DNA from: Pseudoalteromonas sp. CO133X
GTDB lineage: Bacteria; Pseudomonadota; Gammaproteobacteria; Enterobacterales; Alteromonadaceae
DNA length: 64,000 nucleotides
Reading direction: 5' to 3'
Assembly (NCBI GenBank): GCA_004208945.1
Contig: SGPE01000009.1
Coordinates: forward strand, 124,001-188,000
Position 1 is the stretch's first letter. Each line of letters starts with the position of its first letter. Below the pieces are notes generated by a model. That model saw only the letters and a program-made list of their open reading frames with translations, was not told the origin of the DNA and did not search any database. Positions 10,134-19,303 of this stretch are shown here, piece by piece. The translations under genes were made by a program, and so were the position numbers.

Positions 10134-11054
10134 ATGAAAACTGTTAGTACATTCATTACCAGCTTTTTAGTACTTTTTACGACGACTGCTTTTGCTTCAC
10201 AGGGAGTTGTGATTGAGAAGTCTGATAAATTTACTGAACTGTCAAAAGGCTTTAAGGTAAGTATCAGAACTGGCCCTACAAAAAACGCTAAAATTTATGA
10301 CTTTTCGACAAATAAAATAACCGTCGCTGATGAGCATGGTGCGCCTTTTCAACGTTACTATTTGCAACTTGCCACAGCCGATAGAGAGTGGGCTAAGGAA
10401 ATCGTTATGTTTGATGATAAAACGAATGTAATTGACTTAAATGCACTACTTTTTGGTCAATTGATAGATACGTCGAAACTGAAAAAATTAGACTCAGCGC
10501 ATGCTTTTTCTTTTTATAATCGTCTTGAACGTATTCTTTCGCAAGAATATGGCACATTTGAACAGGTGTACAAAGGTGGCCTTGCTGACTATCTCAATTA
10601 TATGTCGATAGAGGCAGGTTTTGATAATTACATAGCAAGAACAGGTATAGCGGGTGATAAACTCACACAAGCACTTAAAGAAGTAAAAATGCCGCCTTTG
10701 GTTGAACACCAACAATTAATGACTGAGTTTATTAAAGCTGTAAATCAAAAGGACAAAACCTGGTTGTTGGCTCAACAAAGACCTAATTCTTCACAGCGAG
10801 ACTCGGGAGTTTATGCGCGCGGTTTAAACGTACTGTTTGAGTACTTTGATAGTATTGGTAATCCTACAAAGTTTAACATTATACGAGAAACAGAGGGCCG
10901 TTCTTTTGATCTTAATTCGAATAAATACTTTATTATTGAATTGCTTGAACATAAAGGCCGACGAGAAAAAATAGAGATGGAGTTTATGTTTGTGGATACT
11001 TATGGTGGTCGCTTTATCGCTGAATACGACATTACAGGTGTGCATTTTCGTTAA
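10134..11054 (+). CDS. Exported protein of unknown function
   Basis: I do not recognise this 306-residue protein. It opens with a clear signal peptide (MKTVSTFITSFL..., cleavage near TAFA at residue 22) and has no other membrane segment and no lipobox cysteine, so it is probably periplasmic. The mature part is mixed charged and hydrophobic with no cysteine-rich or repeat region. The C-terminal third (about 200-306) looks like an alternating beta-strand domain. A ribosome site AAAGGGA precedes the ATG by 6-8 bases. It has its own short upstream gap and ends at a bidirectional hairpin, so it is probably a single-gene transcript. The gene is real; the function is not known. Confidence 0.7.
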   Translation: MKTVSTFITSFLVLFTTTAFASQGVVIEKSDKFTELSKGFKVSIRTGPTKNAKIYDFSTNKITVADEHGAPFQRYYLQLATADREWAKEIVMFDDKTNVIDLNALLFGQLIDTSKLKKLDSAHAFSFYNRLERILSQEYGTFEQVYKGGLADYLNYMSIEAGFDNYIARTGIAGDKLTQALKEVKMPPLVEHQQLMTEFIKAVNQKDKTWLLAQQRPNSSQRDSGVYARGLNVLFEYFDSIGNPTKFNIIRETEGRSFDLNSNKYFIIELLEHKGRREKIEMEFMFVDTYGGRFIAEYDITGVHFR

Positions 11055-11077
11055 GTAACGTTTTTAAGTAAAGCAGA

Positions 11078-11108
11078 AAAGCCGCAGGTTACGAAAACGT
11101 GCGGCTTT
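11078..11108. terminator. Hairpin terminator between convergent genes
   Basis: AAAGCCGCA (11078-11086) pairs perfectly with TGCGGCTTT (11100-11108) between two convergent genes, with T-rich flanks on either strand. It likely serves both directions. Confidence 0.75.
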
Positions 11109-11117
11109 GATATTTAC

Positions 11118-13304
11118 TTACAGCCCCGCTTTTTTAGCGCGAGCAGCGTGTAGCTTTTTATAACTATCAATTAAACGCTGATGCCTATCCAAGCCTTCAA
11201 GCTTCATGCTGGTTTCTGTTAAACCATAAAACATTACATCGCCGTTGATTGAGCCAACGACGGCATCCATGGTGTCTTGACCAAACATACGGGTGAAGCT
11301 GTGAATGTAATCTTCAATCTCTAGGTCATCGCTTAGTGCTACTTCTAATGTGGCGTGCATTGCTTGATAGAATAAGCCACGTTCAACAATGGTGTTGTCG
11401 TTGTATTGTAAGAAGGCTTCAACTAGCTCCATTGCTGCTTCTAAATCACCAAGTGCTAGGTAAATAAGTAGTTTTAGCTCAAGGATTGTTAATTGGCCCC
11501 ACACTGTGTTTTCATCAAACTCAATGCCGATTAAAGTGATGATATCAATGTAGTTATCAAGTTCACTTTGTTCAAGACGTTCAACGAGATCAGCAAGTTG
11601 ATCTTCTGATAAGCGATGCAGATTTAAGATATCTTCGCGGAAGTTTAGCGCTTTATTGGTATTGTCCCAGATTAAGTCTTCTACAGGGTACACTTCTGAG
11701 TAATCAGGCACTAAAATGCGACACGCTGTACCAAGATCTGAGAACTCAGCAATGTAAGCTTCTTTGCCTAGGCTTTCTAAGATACCGAATAAGCTAGCTG
11801 TTTCTTCTTCATTGCTGCCTGAGAAATCCCACTCAACAAAATCATAATCGTGTTTAGCGCTGAAGAAGCGCCATGAGATAACACCAGTTGAATCAATAAA
11901 GTGCTCTACAAAGTTTTCAGGCTCAGAGACCGCCATGCTATTAAACGTTGGCTTAGGTACATCGTTTAAGCCTTCAAAGCTTCTGCCTTGCAACAGTTCA
12001 GTTAAGCTGCGCTCTAATGCAACTTCAAAACTTGGGTGCGCACCAAAAGAGGCAAATACACCGCCTGTTTTAGGATTCATGAGTGTTACGCACATCACAG
12101 GGAACTGACCACCTAGCGAGGCATCTTTTACAACAACAGGGAAACCTTGTTCTTCAAGCCCTTTGATACCCGCTACAATGCTTGGGTACTTGTTTAATAC
12201 CGCTTCAGGTACGTCAGGTAAAACAATTTCTTGCTCGATAATTTGGCGCTTAACGGCACGCTCGAAAATTTCAGATAAACATTGTACTTTTGCCTCGGCA
12301 AAGTTGTTACCTGCGCTCATACCATTACTTAAGAATAAGTTTTCGATAAGGTTTGAAGGGAAGTAAACCGTTTCACCGTCTGACTGTCGAACATATGGAA
12401 TAGAGCAAATACCACGCTCTTTATTGCCAGAGTTGGTATCGATTAAGTGTGAACCACAAAGCTCACCCTCTGGATTATAAATTTCACGGGTATAGTCATC
12501 TAAAATGCCCTCAGGGAGTGAGTCATCGTCGGTGAGTGCAAACCATTTTTCATTTGGGTAATGAACAAACTCGCTATTGGCAATGTCTTCGCCTAAAAAC
12601 TGGTCGTTATAGAAGAAGTTACAGTTTAAGCGCTCAATAAACTCACCTAAAGCCGAACATAGCGCGCTTTCTTTCGTTGCACCTTTACCATTGGTAAAAC
12701 ACATTGGTGACGCTGCATCACGAATATGGAGTGACCATACATTTGGCACAATATTACGCCAAGAAGAGATCTCGATTTTCATCCCTAACTCTTCAAGGAT
12801 AGCCGTCATATTAGCGATGGTTTCTTCAAGCGGTAAATCTTTACCTAAAATAAAGGTATTGTTTTCATCATCTGGTTTTGCCATTAGCATCGCTTGCGCG
12901 TCAGCTTCAATGTTTTCAACGGTATCGATCTTAAACTCAGGGCCTGTTTGAATAACGCGTTTTACTGTACAACGTTCAACAGAGCGTAAAATACCCGTGC
13001 GATCTTTCTCCGATAGGCTTTCTGGTAACTCAACCTGAATTTGAAAAATTTGGTTATAGCGGTCTTCAGGGTCAACAATGTTATTTTGCGCAACGCGAAT
13101 ACCATCAGTCGGGATATCACGTGAATTACAATATACTTTAATAAAGTAAGCCGCGCACAACGCAGAAGACGCCAAAAAGTAATCGAATGGGCTAGGCGCT
13201 GAGCCATCACCTTTGTAGCGAATAGGTTGGTCTGCAATGACAGAGAAGTCATCAAACTTGGCTTCAAGTCTGAGGTTGTCGAGAAAATTAACTTTAATTT
13301 CCAT
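11118..13304 (-). CDS. ycaO: OsmC-YcaO fusion protein (RimO accessory factor-like YcaO)
   Basis: A 728-residue fusion. The N-terminal part (about 1-135) is an OsmC-like domain, seen in SAPSPFDYFLASSALCAAYF, the peroxidase-family cysteine region. The rest is a YcaO domain. It carries the ATP-binding glutamate pairs in ALGEFIERLNC and CLSEIFERAVK, followed by a C-terminal TPR-like helical region. E. coli YcaO is about 586 residues and lacks the OsmC part. YcaO enzymes activate amide backbones with ATP; E. coli YcaO has been linked to methylthiolation of ribosomal protein S12. The reading frame extends upstream, but the ATG at 13304 has a clear AAAGGTGGA site and begins the OsmC homology (MEIKVNF), so I chose it. 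Confidence 0.9.
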   Translation of the reverse strand: MEIKVNFLDNLRLEAKFDDFSVIADQPIRYKGDGSAPSPFDYFLASSALCAAYFIKVYCNSRDIPTDGIRVAQNNIVDPEDRYNQIFQIQVELPESLSEKDRTGILRSVERCTVKRVIQTGPEFKIDTVENIEADAQAMLMAKPDDENNTFILGKDLPLEETIANMTAILEELGMKIEISSWRNIVPNVWSLHIRDAASPMCFTNGKGATKESALCSALGEFIERLNCNFFYNDQFLGEDIANSEFVHYPNEKWFALTDDDSLPEGILDDYTREIYNPEGELCGSHLIDTNSGNKERGICSIPYVRQSDGETVYFPSNLIENLFLSNGMSAGNNFAEAKVQCLSEIFERAVKRQIIEQEIVLPDVPEAVLNKYPSIVAGIKGLEEQGFPVVVKDASLGGQFPVMCVTLMNPKTGGVFASFGAHPSFEVALERSLTELLQGRSFEGLNDVPKPTFNSMAVSEPENFVEHFIDSTGVISWRFFSAKHDYDFVEWDFSGSNEEETASLFGILESLGKEAYIAEFSDLGTACRILVPDYSEVYPVEDLIWDNTNKALNFREDILNLHRLSEDQLADLVERLEQSELDNYIDIITLIGIEFDENTVWGQLTILELKLLIYLALGDLEAAMELVEAFLQYNDNTIVERGLFYQAMHATLEVALSDDLEIEDYIHSFTRMFGQDTMDAVVGSINGDVMFYGLTETSMKLEGLDRHQRLIDSYKKLHAARAKKAGL

Positions 13305-13504
13305 TAAAAAATTCCACCTTTGTGCGCGTTGCATGCAAAAGCCGTAAATGGCTTTGCACTGCGTTTTCATCATAATGGTGCAATTATCTGCTTTTTCGAA
13401 GTAATAGTCTTGGGTAAATCGAAAAAAAAGCAATTTTATTAGTTTATTGTTTTTAAAAGCTGCAATTTAGGGTAAATACAAAGGAGTTATCGCTACATAA
13501 TAAC

Positions 13505-14524
13505 TTATACACTCGAGCCACGAATGATCAATCTTGGTGGGAGTAGGGTGCTCTCCACTTGTTCTCCGCGAATTAATTTAAGCAAGTTATCAACTAACAT
13601 TTGCCCTGCTAAGGTTGTATCTTGCTGAATTGTGGTCAACGGAGGGTTGACGAAATTAGCGATTGAAATGTTGTCAAAGCCAACCACGTGAACATCATCA
13701 GGCACTTTAATTTTTGCTTCTTTTAAAGCGCGAATAGCACCAATGGCAATCAGGTCGCTGGCAGCAAATAGTGAGTTAAAGCGAATATTATTTGCTATAA
13801 GTGAGCGGGTAGCATGATAGCCTGACTCTTCTGTAGAAATAGCATTAGCCATTTTACGTTCGTTAAGTTTTATGCCTTTTGCTAAAAATGCATCTTTAAA
13901 GCCTTGGTAGCGGGCAAAAAACTCCGGGCTATGCTCAGAAGCATCGCCGATAAATGCACAATCAGTTCTACCGGTTGCAAGTAAATGTTCTGCTGCTAAT
14001 TTACCACCGCCGTAGTTATCGCAGCTCACCGTTAAATCTGGGCGGTTATCAACACTTGCACCCCAGCATACGAACTTAGTATTTTGTTCAATAAGGGTTC
14101 TAAACTTAGGCTGGTAATCTAAGTAGTCACCATAGCCTAATAAGATCAGACCATCTGCACGGTGGCTATCTTCGTAGTCAGCTTGCCAATCTGAGCTACT
14201 TGATTGAAAAGACACAAGCAGATCATAGCCTTCTTTTGCACAGGCTCGAGTGATACTACCAAGCATAGCTAAAAAGAATGGGTTTATTTGTGATTCGTCT
14301 GATGTAGGGTCTTCAAATAACAAAAGCGCGAGGGTACTACTTTGCTGTGTTCTGAGGTTACTAGCGTTTTTATCTACTTTGTAATTAAGTTGTTTGGCGA
14401 CTTCATGAACACGTCGGCGCGTTTCTTCATTAACCAAAGGGCTATTTCGAAGTGCTCGTGACACAGTTGACTGAGAAACACCTGCATAATGTGCGATGTC
14501 AAAAGATGTCGCTTTACCTTTCAT
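13505..14524 (-). CDS. LacI-family transcriptional regulator
   Basis: A 339-residue LacI/GalR repressor. The N-terminal helix-turn-helix (residues 6-27, TSFDIAHYAGVSQSTVSRAL) and hinge helix (about 50-60) are followed by a periplasmic-binding-protein-like sugar domain, with the typical DDVHVVGFDN block near residue 280. It lies between the maltodextrin operon and glk, and is divergent from glk. The TACGTATGCA motif occurs both in its upstream region and in the amylase operon, so it may respond to maltodextrin or glucose. It could be the maltose regulator of this locus, or could share the ACCGGT sites with the second LacI gene; sequence alone does not settle this. Confidence 0.92.
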   Translation of the reverse strand: MKGKATSFDIAHYAGVSQSTVSRALRNSPLVNEETRRRVHEVAKQLNYKVDKNASNLRTQQSSTLALLLFEDPTSDESQINPFFLAMLGSITRACAKEGYDLLVSFQSSSSDWQADYEDSHRADGLILLGYGDYLDYQPKFRTLIEQNTKFVCWGASVDNRPDLTVSCDNYGGGKLAAEHLLATGRTDCAFIGDASEHSPEFFARYQGFKDAFLAKGIKLNERKMANAISTEESGYHATRSLIANNIRFNSLFAASDLIAIGAIRALKEAKIKVPDDVHVVGFDNISIANFVNPPLTTIQQDTTLAGQMLVDNLLKLIRGEQVESTLLPPRLIIRGSSV

Positions 14525-14701
14525 AGGGTATTAATTCCAAAGCAATAGTGATGATTTGTAACGGCCATTTTCGGCTATTTAATATTTTTTTCAAGCTATT
14601 TGTGATAAGTCGTTTTTATCTGTAAATGATCACGTTACAGAGTCATTTTTTGACGTAGCATCACAACGTTAAACGGGCTCAATAAGCAAGTACTTCGTTG
14701 T

Positions 14702-14715
14702 AAAATACGTATGCA
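14702..14715. promoter_or_regulatory. Candidate operator TACGTA type between lacI-like gene and glk
   Basis: AAAATACGTATGCA has a TACGTA core and the same right half (GTATGCA) as the site at 3400-3413. A weaker relative, TCAAAACGTATTTG, lies at 14792-14805. The position, 178 bases upstream of the LacI-family start at 14524, would suit autoregulation. Confidence 0.35.
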
Positions 14716-14738
14716 AAGGCAAATATTTAAAATTTTTA

Positions 14739-14768
14739 TTGATTCAATGCTGACACCGGTGTCATAAT
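14739..14768 (+). promoter_or_regulatory. glk promoter with perfect LacI-type operator
   Basis: TTGATT (14739-14744) and CATAAT (14763-14768) are 18 bases apart and read as a sigma-70 promoter for glk. Between them sits the perfect 14-bp palindrome TGACACCGGTGTCA (14751-14764), identical to both sites upstream of edd. A bound LacI-type repressor would cover the spacer and -10 box. Confidence 0.75.
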
Positions 14769-14805
14769 GTCGATGTTTTATCATTTTGTTGTCAAAACGT
14801 ATTTG

Positions 14806-14835
14806 GCTGCCCATTCATTTGGGCAGCATTTTTTT
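14806..14835 (+). terminator. Intrinsic terminator inside the glk leader
   Basis: GCTGCCCA (14806-14813) pairs with TGGGCAGC (14820-14827), followed by ATTTTTTT. It lies downstream of the operator/promoter and 117 bases upstream of the glk start on the same strand, so it would stop a leader transcript of about 60 bases. Downstream are more self-complementary stretches (14854-14872 and about 14887-14901). It may act as an attenuator, end a small RNA, or be bypassed by another promoter. Confidence 0.7.
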
Positions 14836-14951
14836 AATACTAAAGATAGTTGCTTTGAGTTAATAACTCAAAGGTTATCTTGAACAGTGGCTTTGCCATT
14901 GAAAACTATAAAAATAAGCGGCAAACAGCTTAGACACATAGAGAAAACATA

Positions 14952-15950
14952 ATGAACACACAGTCTAACACCGATTTTGATCCTATCCTTGTTGCCGATA
15001 TTGGCGGCACAAATGCGCGCTTTGCTTTAATCACTGATTTTAATGAACATACAAATCAATTTGTCATTGAGCATAACCTTAAATTTCCAAGTGCAGATTT
15101 TGGTTCCCTAGAAAGTGCCATTGAGCACTATTTCAGTCAAATATCATATGCAAAGCCAAACAGAGCGTGTTTAGCTGTTGCAGGCCCAATTAAAGCGGGC
15201 CAAGTCCATTTAACTAATTTAGGTTGGCATTTTAGCGTTGAAAACCTAAAAACTAAATTTGCATTCACTCAGCTAGAAGTTATCAATGATTTTGCTGCAT
15301 TTGCCTATGCAGCGCCTTATTTGGATGATTCACAAAACGTAGCTGTTAAAGCAGGGCAAGCAGACAACAATGCCAATATTGCCGTGATGGGGCCTGGCAC
15401 AGGCTTTGGTGCTGCATGCTTGGTGCGTACTTCGCAAGGCAGCGCAGTACTTAGTTGTGAAGCGGGGCATATTACCCTTGCAGCGGTTACAGAGTTAGAT
15501 CGCCAGTTAATCACCGAGCTTAAAAAGCAATTAAATCATGTGTCAGTAGAAACTGTTTTTTCGGGCCCAGGTATAGCGCATTTATATAAAGCGATGGCAG
15601 CCGTTAAAGGCGTTGCAGTAAAAAACCTTGATGCAGCACAGATCAGTGAGCTTGCAACAACAGGACAATGTGATATCTGCGATGCAACCCTTAATCAATT
15701 TTGTGATTGGGTTGGCAGTGTTGCAGGTGATTTATCCCTTACATTTGGTGCTCTAGGTGGTGTATTTATTGGCGGTGGTATTTTACCTCGTATGCAACAA
15801 CGTTTACTATCTAGCCGATTTGTTGAGCGCTTTGCAGACAAAGGCATTATGTCGCAATATACTTCACAGATACCTGTAACCTTGGTAACACAAGATAATA
15901 TTCCGCTAGTTGGTGCTGCTGCGTGTTTACACGTTAGTAGTCGAGCTTAA
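14952..15950 (+). CDS. glk: Glucokinase (E. coli Glk family)
   Basis: A 332-residue cytoplasmic kinase that converts glucose plus ATP to glucose 6-phosphate. The phosphate-binding ADIGGTNARFAL motif is at residues 15-26, the catalytic region INDFAAFAYA near 113-122, and the second phosphate loop GPGTGFGAA near 145-153. GALGGVFIGGGILPR near 270-284 is also typical. Length matches the E. coli Glk type (about 320). It is the first gene of a glk-lacI pair whose start is preceded by a long regulated leader. It would feed glucose from the maltodextrin enzymes into the Entner-Doudoroff genes downstream. Confidence 0.95.
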   Translation: MNTQSNTDFDPILVADIGGTNARFALITDFNEHTNQFVIEHNLKFPSADFGSLESAIEHYFSQISYAKPNRACLAVAGPIKAGQVHLTNLGWHFSVENLKTKFAFTQLEVINDFAAFAYAAPYLDDSQNVAVKAGQADNNANIAVMGPGTGFGAACLVRTSQGSAVLSCEAGHITLAAVTELDRQLITELKKQLNHVSVETVFSGPGIAHLYKAMAAVKGVAVKNLDAAQISELATTGQCDICDATLNQFCDWVGSVAGDLSLTFGALGGVFIGGGILPRMQQRLLSSRFVERFADKGIMSQYTSQIPVTLVTQDNIPLVGAAACLHVSSRA

Positions 15951-15975
15951 TTGGAGCGGACTGGATGATTATCGT

Positions 15976-16989
15976 ATGAAAAAAGTAACCATTAATAGCG
16001 TCGCAAGCTACGCCGGTGTATCTAAAAAAACAGTGTCTCGCGTGCTCAACAATGAGCCTAACGTGAGTGATGCTACCCGAGAAAAAGTACTAAAAGTATT
16101 TAAAGAGCTAGATTACACACCAAACCCAATCGCCCGTGGCTTAGCGCAAAACCGCAGTTTTATTATTGGTTGTTTGTATGATAACCCAAGTAAAAGCTAT
16201 ATCACTCGCGTACAAACTGGTGCGCTGGCAGCATGCCATGACCATAATTACAATTTATTGATCCACCCATGTGAACTTCGTGGGCAAGACCTAATTAACA
16301 ATATTGAACAACTTCTTCAAACATCGCGTTTAGATGGTATTGTATTAACACCGCCATTTTCTGATTTTCCAGAGCTTGTCACTTTTTTAAAATCGAAAAA
16401 AATCCCTTATGCGCGCGTTGCATCTGCAGTTCTTGAAGATGATTCTATTTCTGTGCGCAGCAATGATGAGCAAGGTGCGTTTGAAATAACAGAGCATTTA
16501 ATTAAATTAGGTCATAAAGAAATCGCTTTCATTAAAGGTCACCCAGATCACAGTGCGACAGAGCAGCGCTTCAAAGGTTATCGCCGTGCGCTTGCTTCTA
16601 ATGGTATTGAATTTAATGAACGTTTAGTAGAAGAGGGTAACTTTAGTTATCACTCTGGTGTTGATAGTGCTCGTACAATTCTTGATTTAGAGCCGCGCCC
16701 AACGGCAGTCTTTGCATCAAACGATTATATGGCGGCTGCAGTACTTAAACTAGCAACACAAATGCAATTAAAAGTGCCTGATGATATTTCAATTGCCGGT
16801 TTTGATAACGCACCCATTGCACGTCATATTTGGCCTGGACTAACAACTATTGCGCAACCAGTTGAAGAAATGACCCACCAAGCGGTTACACAACTAATTA
16901 GTCATATTAGTGAGCCACAAGAAACACCTTATCAGGTAACGCTTGAAGCAAAACTAATTACCCGCGAGTCAACAGCTGCAATTAAATAA
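15976..16989 (+). CDS. LacI-family transcriptional regulator of the glucose/Entner-Doudoroff genes (predicted)
   Basis: A 337-residue LacI/GalR-type repressor. Its helix-turn-helix is at residues 4-25 (VTINSVASYAGVSKKTVSRV), and the sugar-binding domain ends with the DDISIAGFDNAPIA block near 273-286. The frame is open further upstream, into glk, but family alignment starts at the ATG at 15976, which has a GGAT ribosome-site-like stretch 9 bases before it. It is co-transcribed with glk and sits between two regions carrying the palindrome TGACACCGGTGTCA. It is the best candidate for the protein that binds these sites. The effector is not visible; a glucose-derived sugar or phosphate is likely. 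Confidence 0.92.
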   Translation: MKKVTINSVASYAGVSKKTVSRVLNNEPNVSDATREKVLKVFKELDYTPNPIARGLAQNRSFIIGCLYDNPSKSYITRVQTGALAACHDHNYNLLIHPCELRGQDLINNIEQLLQTSRLDGIVLTPPFSDFPELVTFLKSKKIPYARVASAVLEDDSISVRSNDEQGAFEITEHLIKLGHKEIAFIKGHPDHSATEQRFKGYRRALASNGIEFNERLVEEGNFSYHSGVDSARTILDLEPRPTAVFASNDYMAAAVLKLATQMQLKVPDDISIAGFDNAPIARHIWPGLTTIAQPVEEMTHQAVTQLISHISEPQETPYQVTLEAKLITRESTAAIK

Positions 16990-17012
16990 AATTCAATTTG
17001 TTTTTTCACAGT

Positions 17013-17050
17013 AGCCCGAGATTGAGTGACGCTTTCTCGGGCTTTTTTTA
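17013..17050 (+). terminator. Rho-independent terminator after glk-lacI
   Basis: AGCCCGAG (17013-17020) pairs with CTCGGGCT (17036-17043), followed by a seven-T tract. Confidence 0.88.
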
Positions 17051-17235
17051 TGTAAATTCCTTCCTTGGTTGTTTTTATATAACCGCCTGAATTTTAAGTG
17101 TTATATTTCTATTTTTCGAAGTTAAAGTGGAACTTTAAACATAACTTGAGCATGAATTTTACTCATAGTTAGCTAAAATAGTGTTGTTCATTATTTGGTC
17201 ATTTAAAAAAATTAAACTAAATTTAACAGATAAGG

Positions 17236-17283
17236 TTGACACCGGTGTCACAGTCATGAGTTAATACAGTGACACCGGTGTCA
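17236..17283 (+). promoter_or_regulatory. Twin LacI-type operators at the edd-eda-gap promoter
   Basis: Two perfect copies of TGACACCGGTGTCA lie at 17237-17250 and 17270-17283, centres 33 bases apart (about three helical turns). The first overlaps a consensus -35 hexamer (TTGACA, 17236-17241), with AT-rich -10 candidates near 17260-17267. The second lies around the expected start of transcription. Same-face spacing fits cooperative repression. Confidence 0.8.
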
Positions 17284-17418
17284 GGTTGGTTGTGAGAGAC
17301 AGCCTGTCAGCGTACCTTTGAACGGGTAAATCAAAGATGCTCAGTGCAATTATTTTCGTGGAGTCTGTAATTGTCACTGAGCCTTTATCCTCTAACTATA
17401 GAGATGAGTCGAATTTAT

Positions 17419-19269
17419 ATGTTGCATCCTCGTATCCAAGAAGTCACCGAACGCGTTATTGAACGTAGTAAAGAGACCCGCCAAGCTTATTTAGATCGTA
17501 TCGCGCACGCAAAAAAACAAACAAGAGTACGTGCCGGCTTAGGTTGCGGTAATATTGCACACGTTATGGCTGCTTGTAGCAGCGATGACAAAGCTCGTTT
17601 AAAAGCAGATGAGCAACCAAATTTAGCGATTATTAATGCTTACAACGATATGCTTTCTGCGCATGTGCCTTACAAAGAATATCCTGATTTAATAAAAACT
17701 ATTGCTACCAAGTACGATGCAACAGCACAAGTTGCTGGTGGCGTGCCTGCAATGTGTGACGGTGTTACTCAAGGCCGTGACGGTATGGAGCTTTCATTGT
17801 TCTCACGTGATGTGATTGCAATGTCTACTGCGGTTTCTTTATCACACGACGTGTTCGACGGTGTTTTCTGTTTAGGTGTGTGTGACAAGATTGTCCCAGG
17901 ACTGTTAATTGGTGCCTTATCTTTTGGTCATTTACCAACGTATTTCTTACCAGCAGGTCCAATGCAATCGGGTATCCCGAATAAAGAAAAAGCTCGTGTT
18001 CGTCAAAAATTTGCACAAGGCTTAGTAAGTCGTGAAGAGTTATTAGAAGCTGAAAGCGCGTCTTATCACAGTGCAGGTACCTGTACTTTCTACGGTACGG
18101 CAAACTCGAATCAAATGTTAATGGAAATCATGGGCTTACATTTACCAGGTAGCTCTTTCATTAACCCTTACACAGAACTACGTGATGGTTTAACAGGTCA
18201 TGCTGTCGAAACCATGTTAAAGCAGTTAATTGATACAAAAGACGCTAACTGTCTTGCTGATGTAGTGAGTGAAAAAACGATTATTAATGGTTTAGTTGGC
18301 TTGTTATCAACAGGCGGCTCAACGAACCACGCAATCCACCTAGTAGCAATTGCGAAAGCAGCGGGTGTAATCCTTACTTGGAAAGACATGGCTGACTTAT
18401 CAGAAGTTGTGCCACTTCTTACGCGTATCTATCCGAATGGTTCAGCAGATGTGAACCACTTCCAAGCTGCCGGCGGTATGGGCTTCTTAATGAAGCAACT
18501 ACTTAGCAAAGGTTACTTACACAACGACGTGAAAACCATTGTGGGTGATGGCCTAGAAGCATACACCACAGAGCCAATGTTAGATAAAGACTCATCAGTG
18601 ATCATGACAAACAGCACAGGCCCAAGCAAAGTTAAATGGGTGGCGTGCCCTGAAAAGTCACACGATGAAGAAGTGTTACGTCCGATTGATAACCCGTTTA
18701 GCAAGCAGGGTGGTTTACAGCTTCTAACAGGTAACCTTGGCAAAGCCGTTATCAAAGTTTCTGCAGTGGCTGAGTCCCATCAAATTGTATCTGCACCGGC
18801 TAAAGTATTTAGCTCACAAGGTGAGTTACAAGAAGCGTATAGCCGCGGTGAATTAAACACAGACTTTATTGCTGTAATTAAAGAGCAAGGTCCAAAAGCG
18901 AAAGGTATGCCTGAGCTTCACAAATTAACGCCAGTAATGGCAACACTGCAAGACCAAGGCTACAAAGTGGCGATTGTCACAGACGGTCGTATGTCGGGTG
19001 CATCAGGTAAAGTGCCTGCTGCTATTCACTTAGCACCAGAAGCGGTTGAAGGTGGTGTAATCGCAAAAATTCACGAAGGTGATTTAGTGACCCTTGATGC
19101 ACCAGCGGGTGTATTGAAAGTACATGTAAGCGATGAAGAATTAGCAAAACGTGAATTACAACTTAGCCAGCCAAGCCAAACATACGGTACAGGCCGAGAG
19201 TTATTTGCAGGTTTCAGAAATATAGTAAGTAGTGCAGACCTTGGCGCAAGTGCCTTTGGTTTAGAATAA
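17419..19269 (+). CDS. edd: Phosphogluconate dehydratase (Entner-Doudoroff)
   Basis: Edd dehydrates 6-phosphogluconate to 2-keto-3-deoxy-6-phosphogluconate and carries an iron-sulfur cluster. The IlvD/Edd family cysteines appear in [16 protein letters not shown] and [12 protein letters not shown], and the C-terminal [11 protein letters not shown] block is present. The protein is 616 residues from the ATG at 17419, where homology to E. coli Edd begins ([17 protein letters not shown]). In-frame starts at 17404 (ATG) and 17371 (TTG, preceded by TGGAG with 7-base spacing) are also possible, and the TTG has the better ribosome site. It is the first gene of edd-eda-gap, behind the twin operators. 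Confidence 0.95.
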   Translation: MLHPRIQEVTERVIERSKETRQAYLDRIAHAKKQTRVRAGLGCGNIAHVMAACSSDDKARLKADEQPNLAIINAYNDMLSAHVPYKEYPDLIKTIATKYDATAQVAGGVPAMCDGVTQGRDGMELSLFSRDVIAMSTAVSLSHDVFDGVFCLGVCDKIVPGLLIGALSFGHLPTYFLPAGPMQSGIPNKEKARVRQKFAQGLVSREELLEAESASYHSAGTCTFYGTANSNQMLMEIMGLHLPGSSFINPYTELRDGLTGHAVETMLKQLIDTKDANCLADVVSEKTIINGLVGLLSTGGSTNHAIHLVAIAKAAGVILTWKDMADLSEVVPLLTRIYPNGSADVNHFQAAGGMGFLMKQLLSKGYLHNDVKTIVGDGLEAYTTEPMLDKDSSVIMTNSTGPSKVKWVACPEKSHDEEVLRPIDNPFSKQGGLQLLTGNLGKAVIKVSAVAESHQIVSAPAKVFSSQGELQEAYSRGELNTDFIAVIKEQGPKAKGMPELHKLTPVMATLQDQGYKVAIVTDGRMSGASGKVPAAIHLAPEAVEGGVIAKIHEGDLVTLDAPAGVLKVHVSDEELAKRELQLSQPSQTYGTGRELFAGFRNIVSSADLGASAFGLE

Positions 19270-19303
19270 TAATACGCCGTTACTGGGCTATGAGGAACAT
19301 ACA

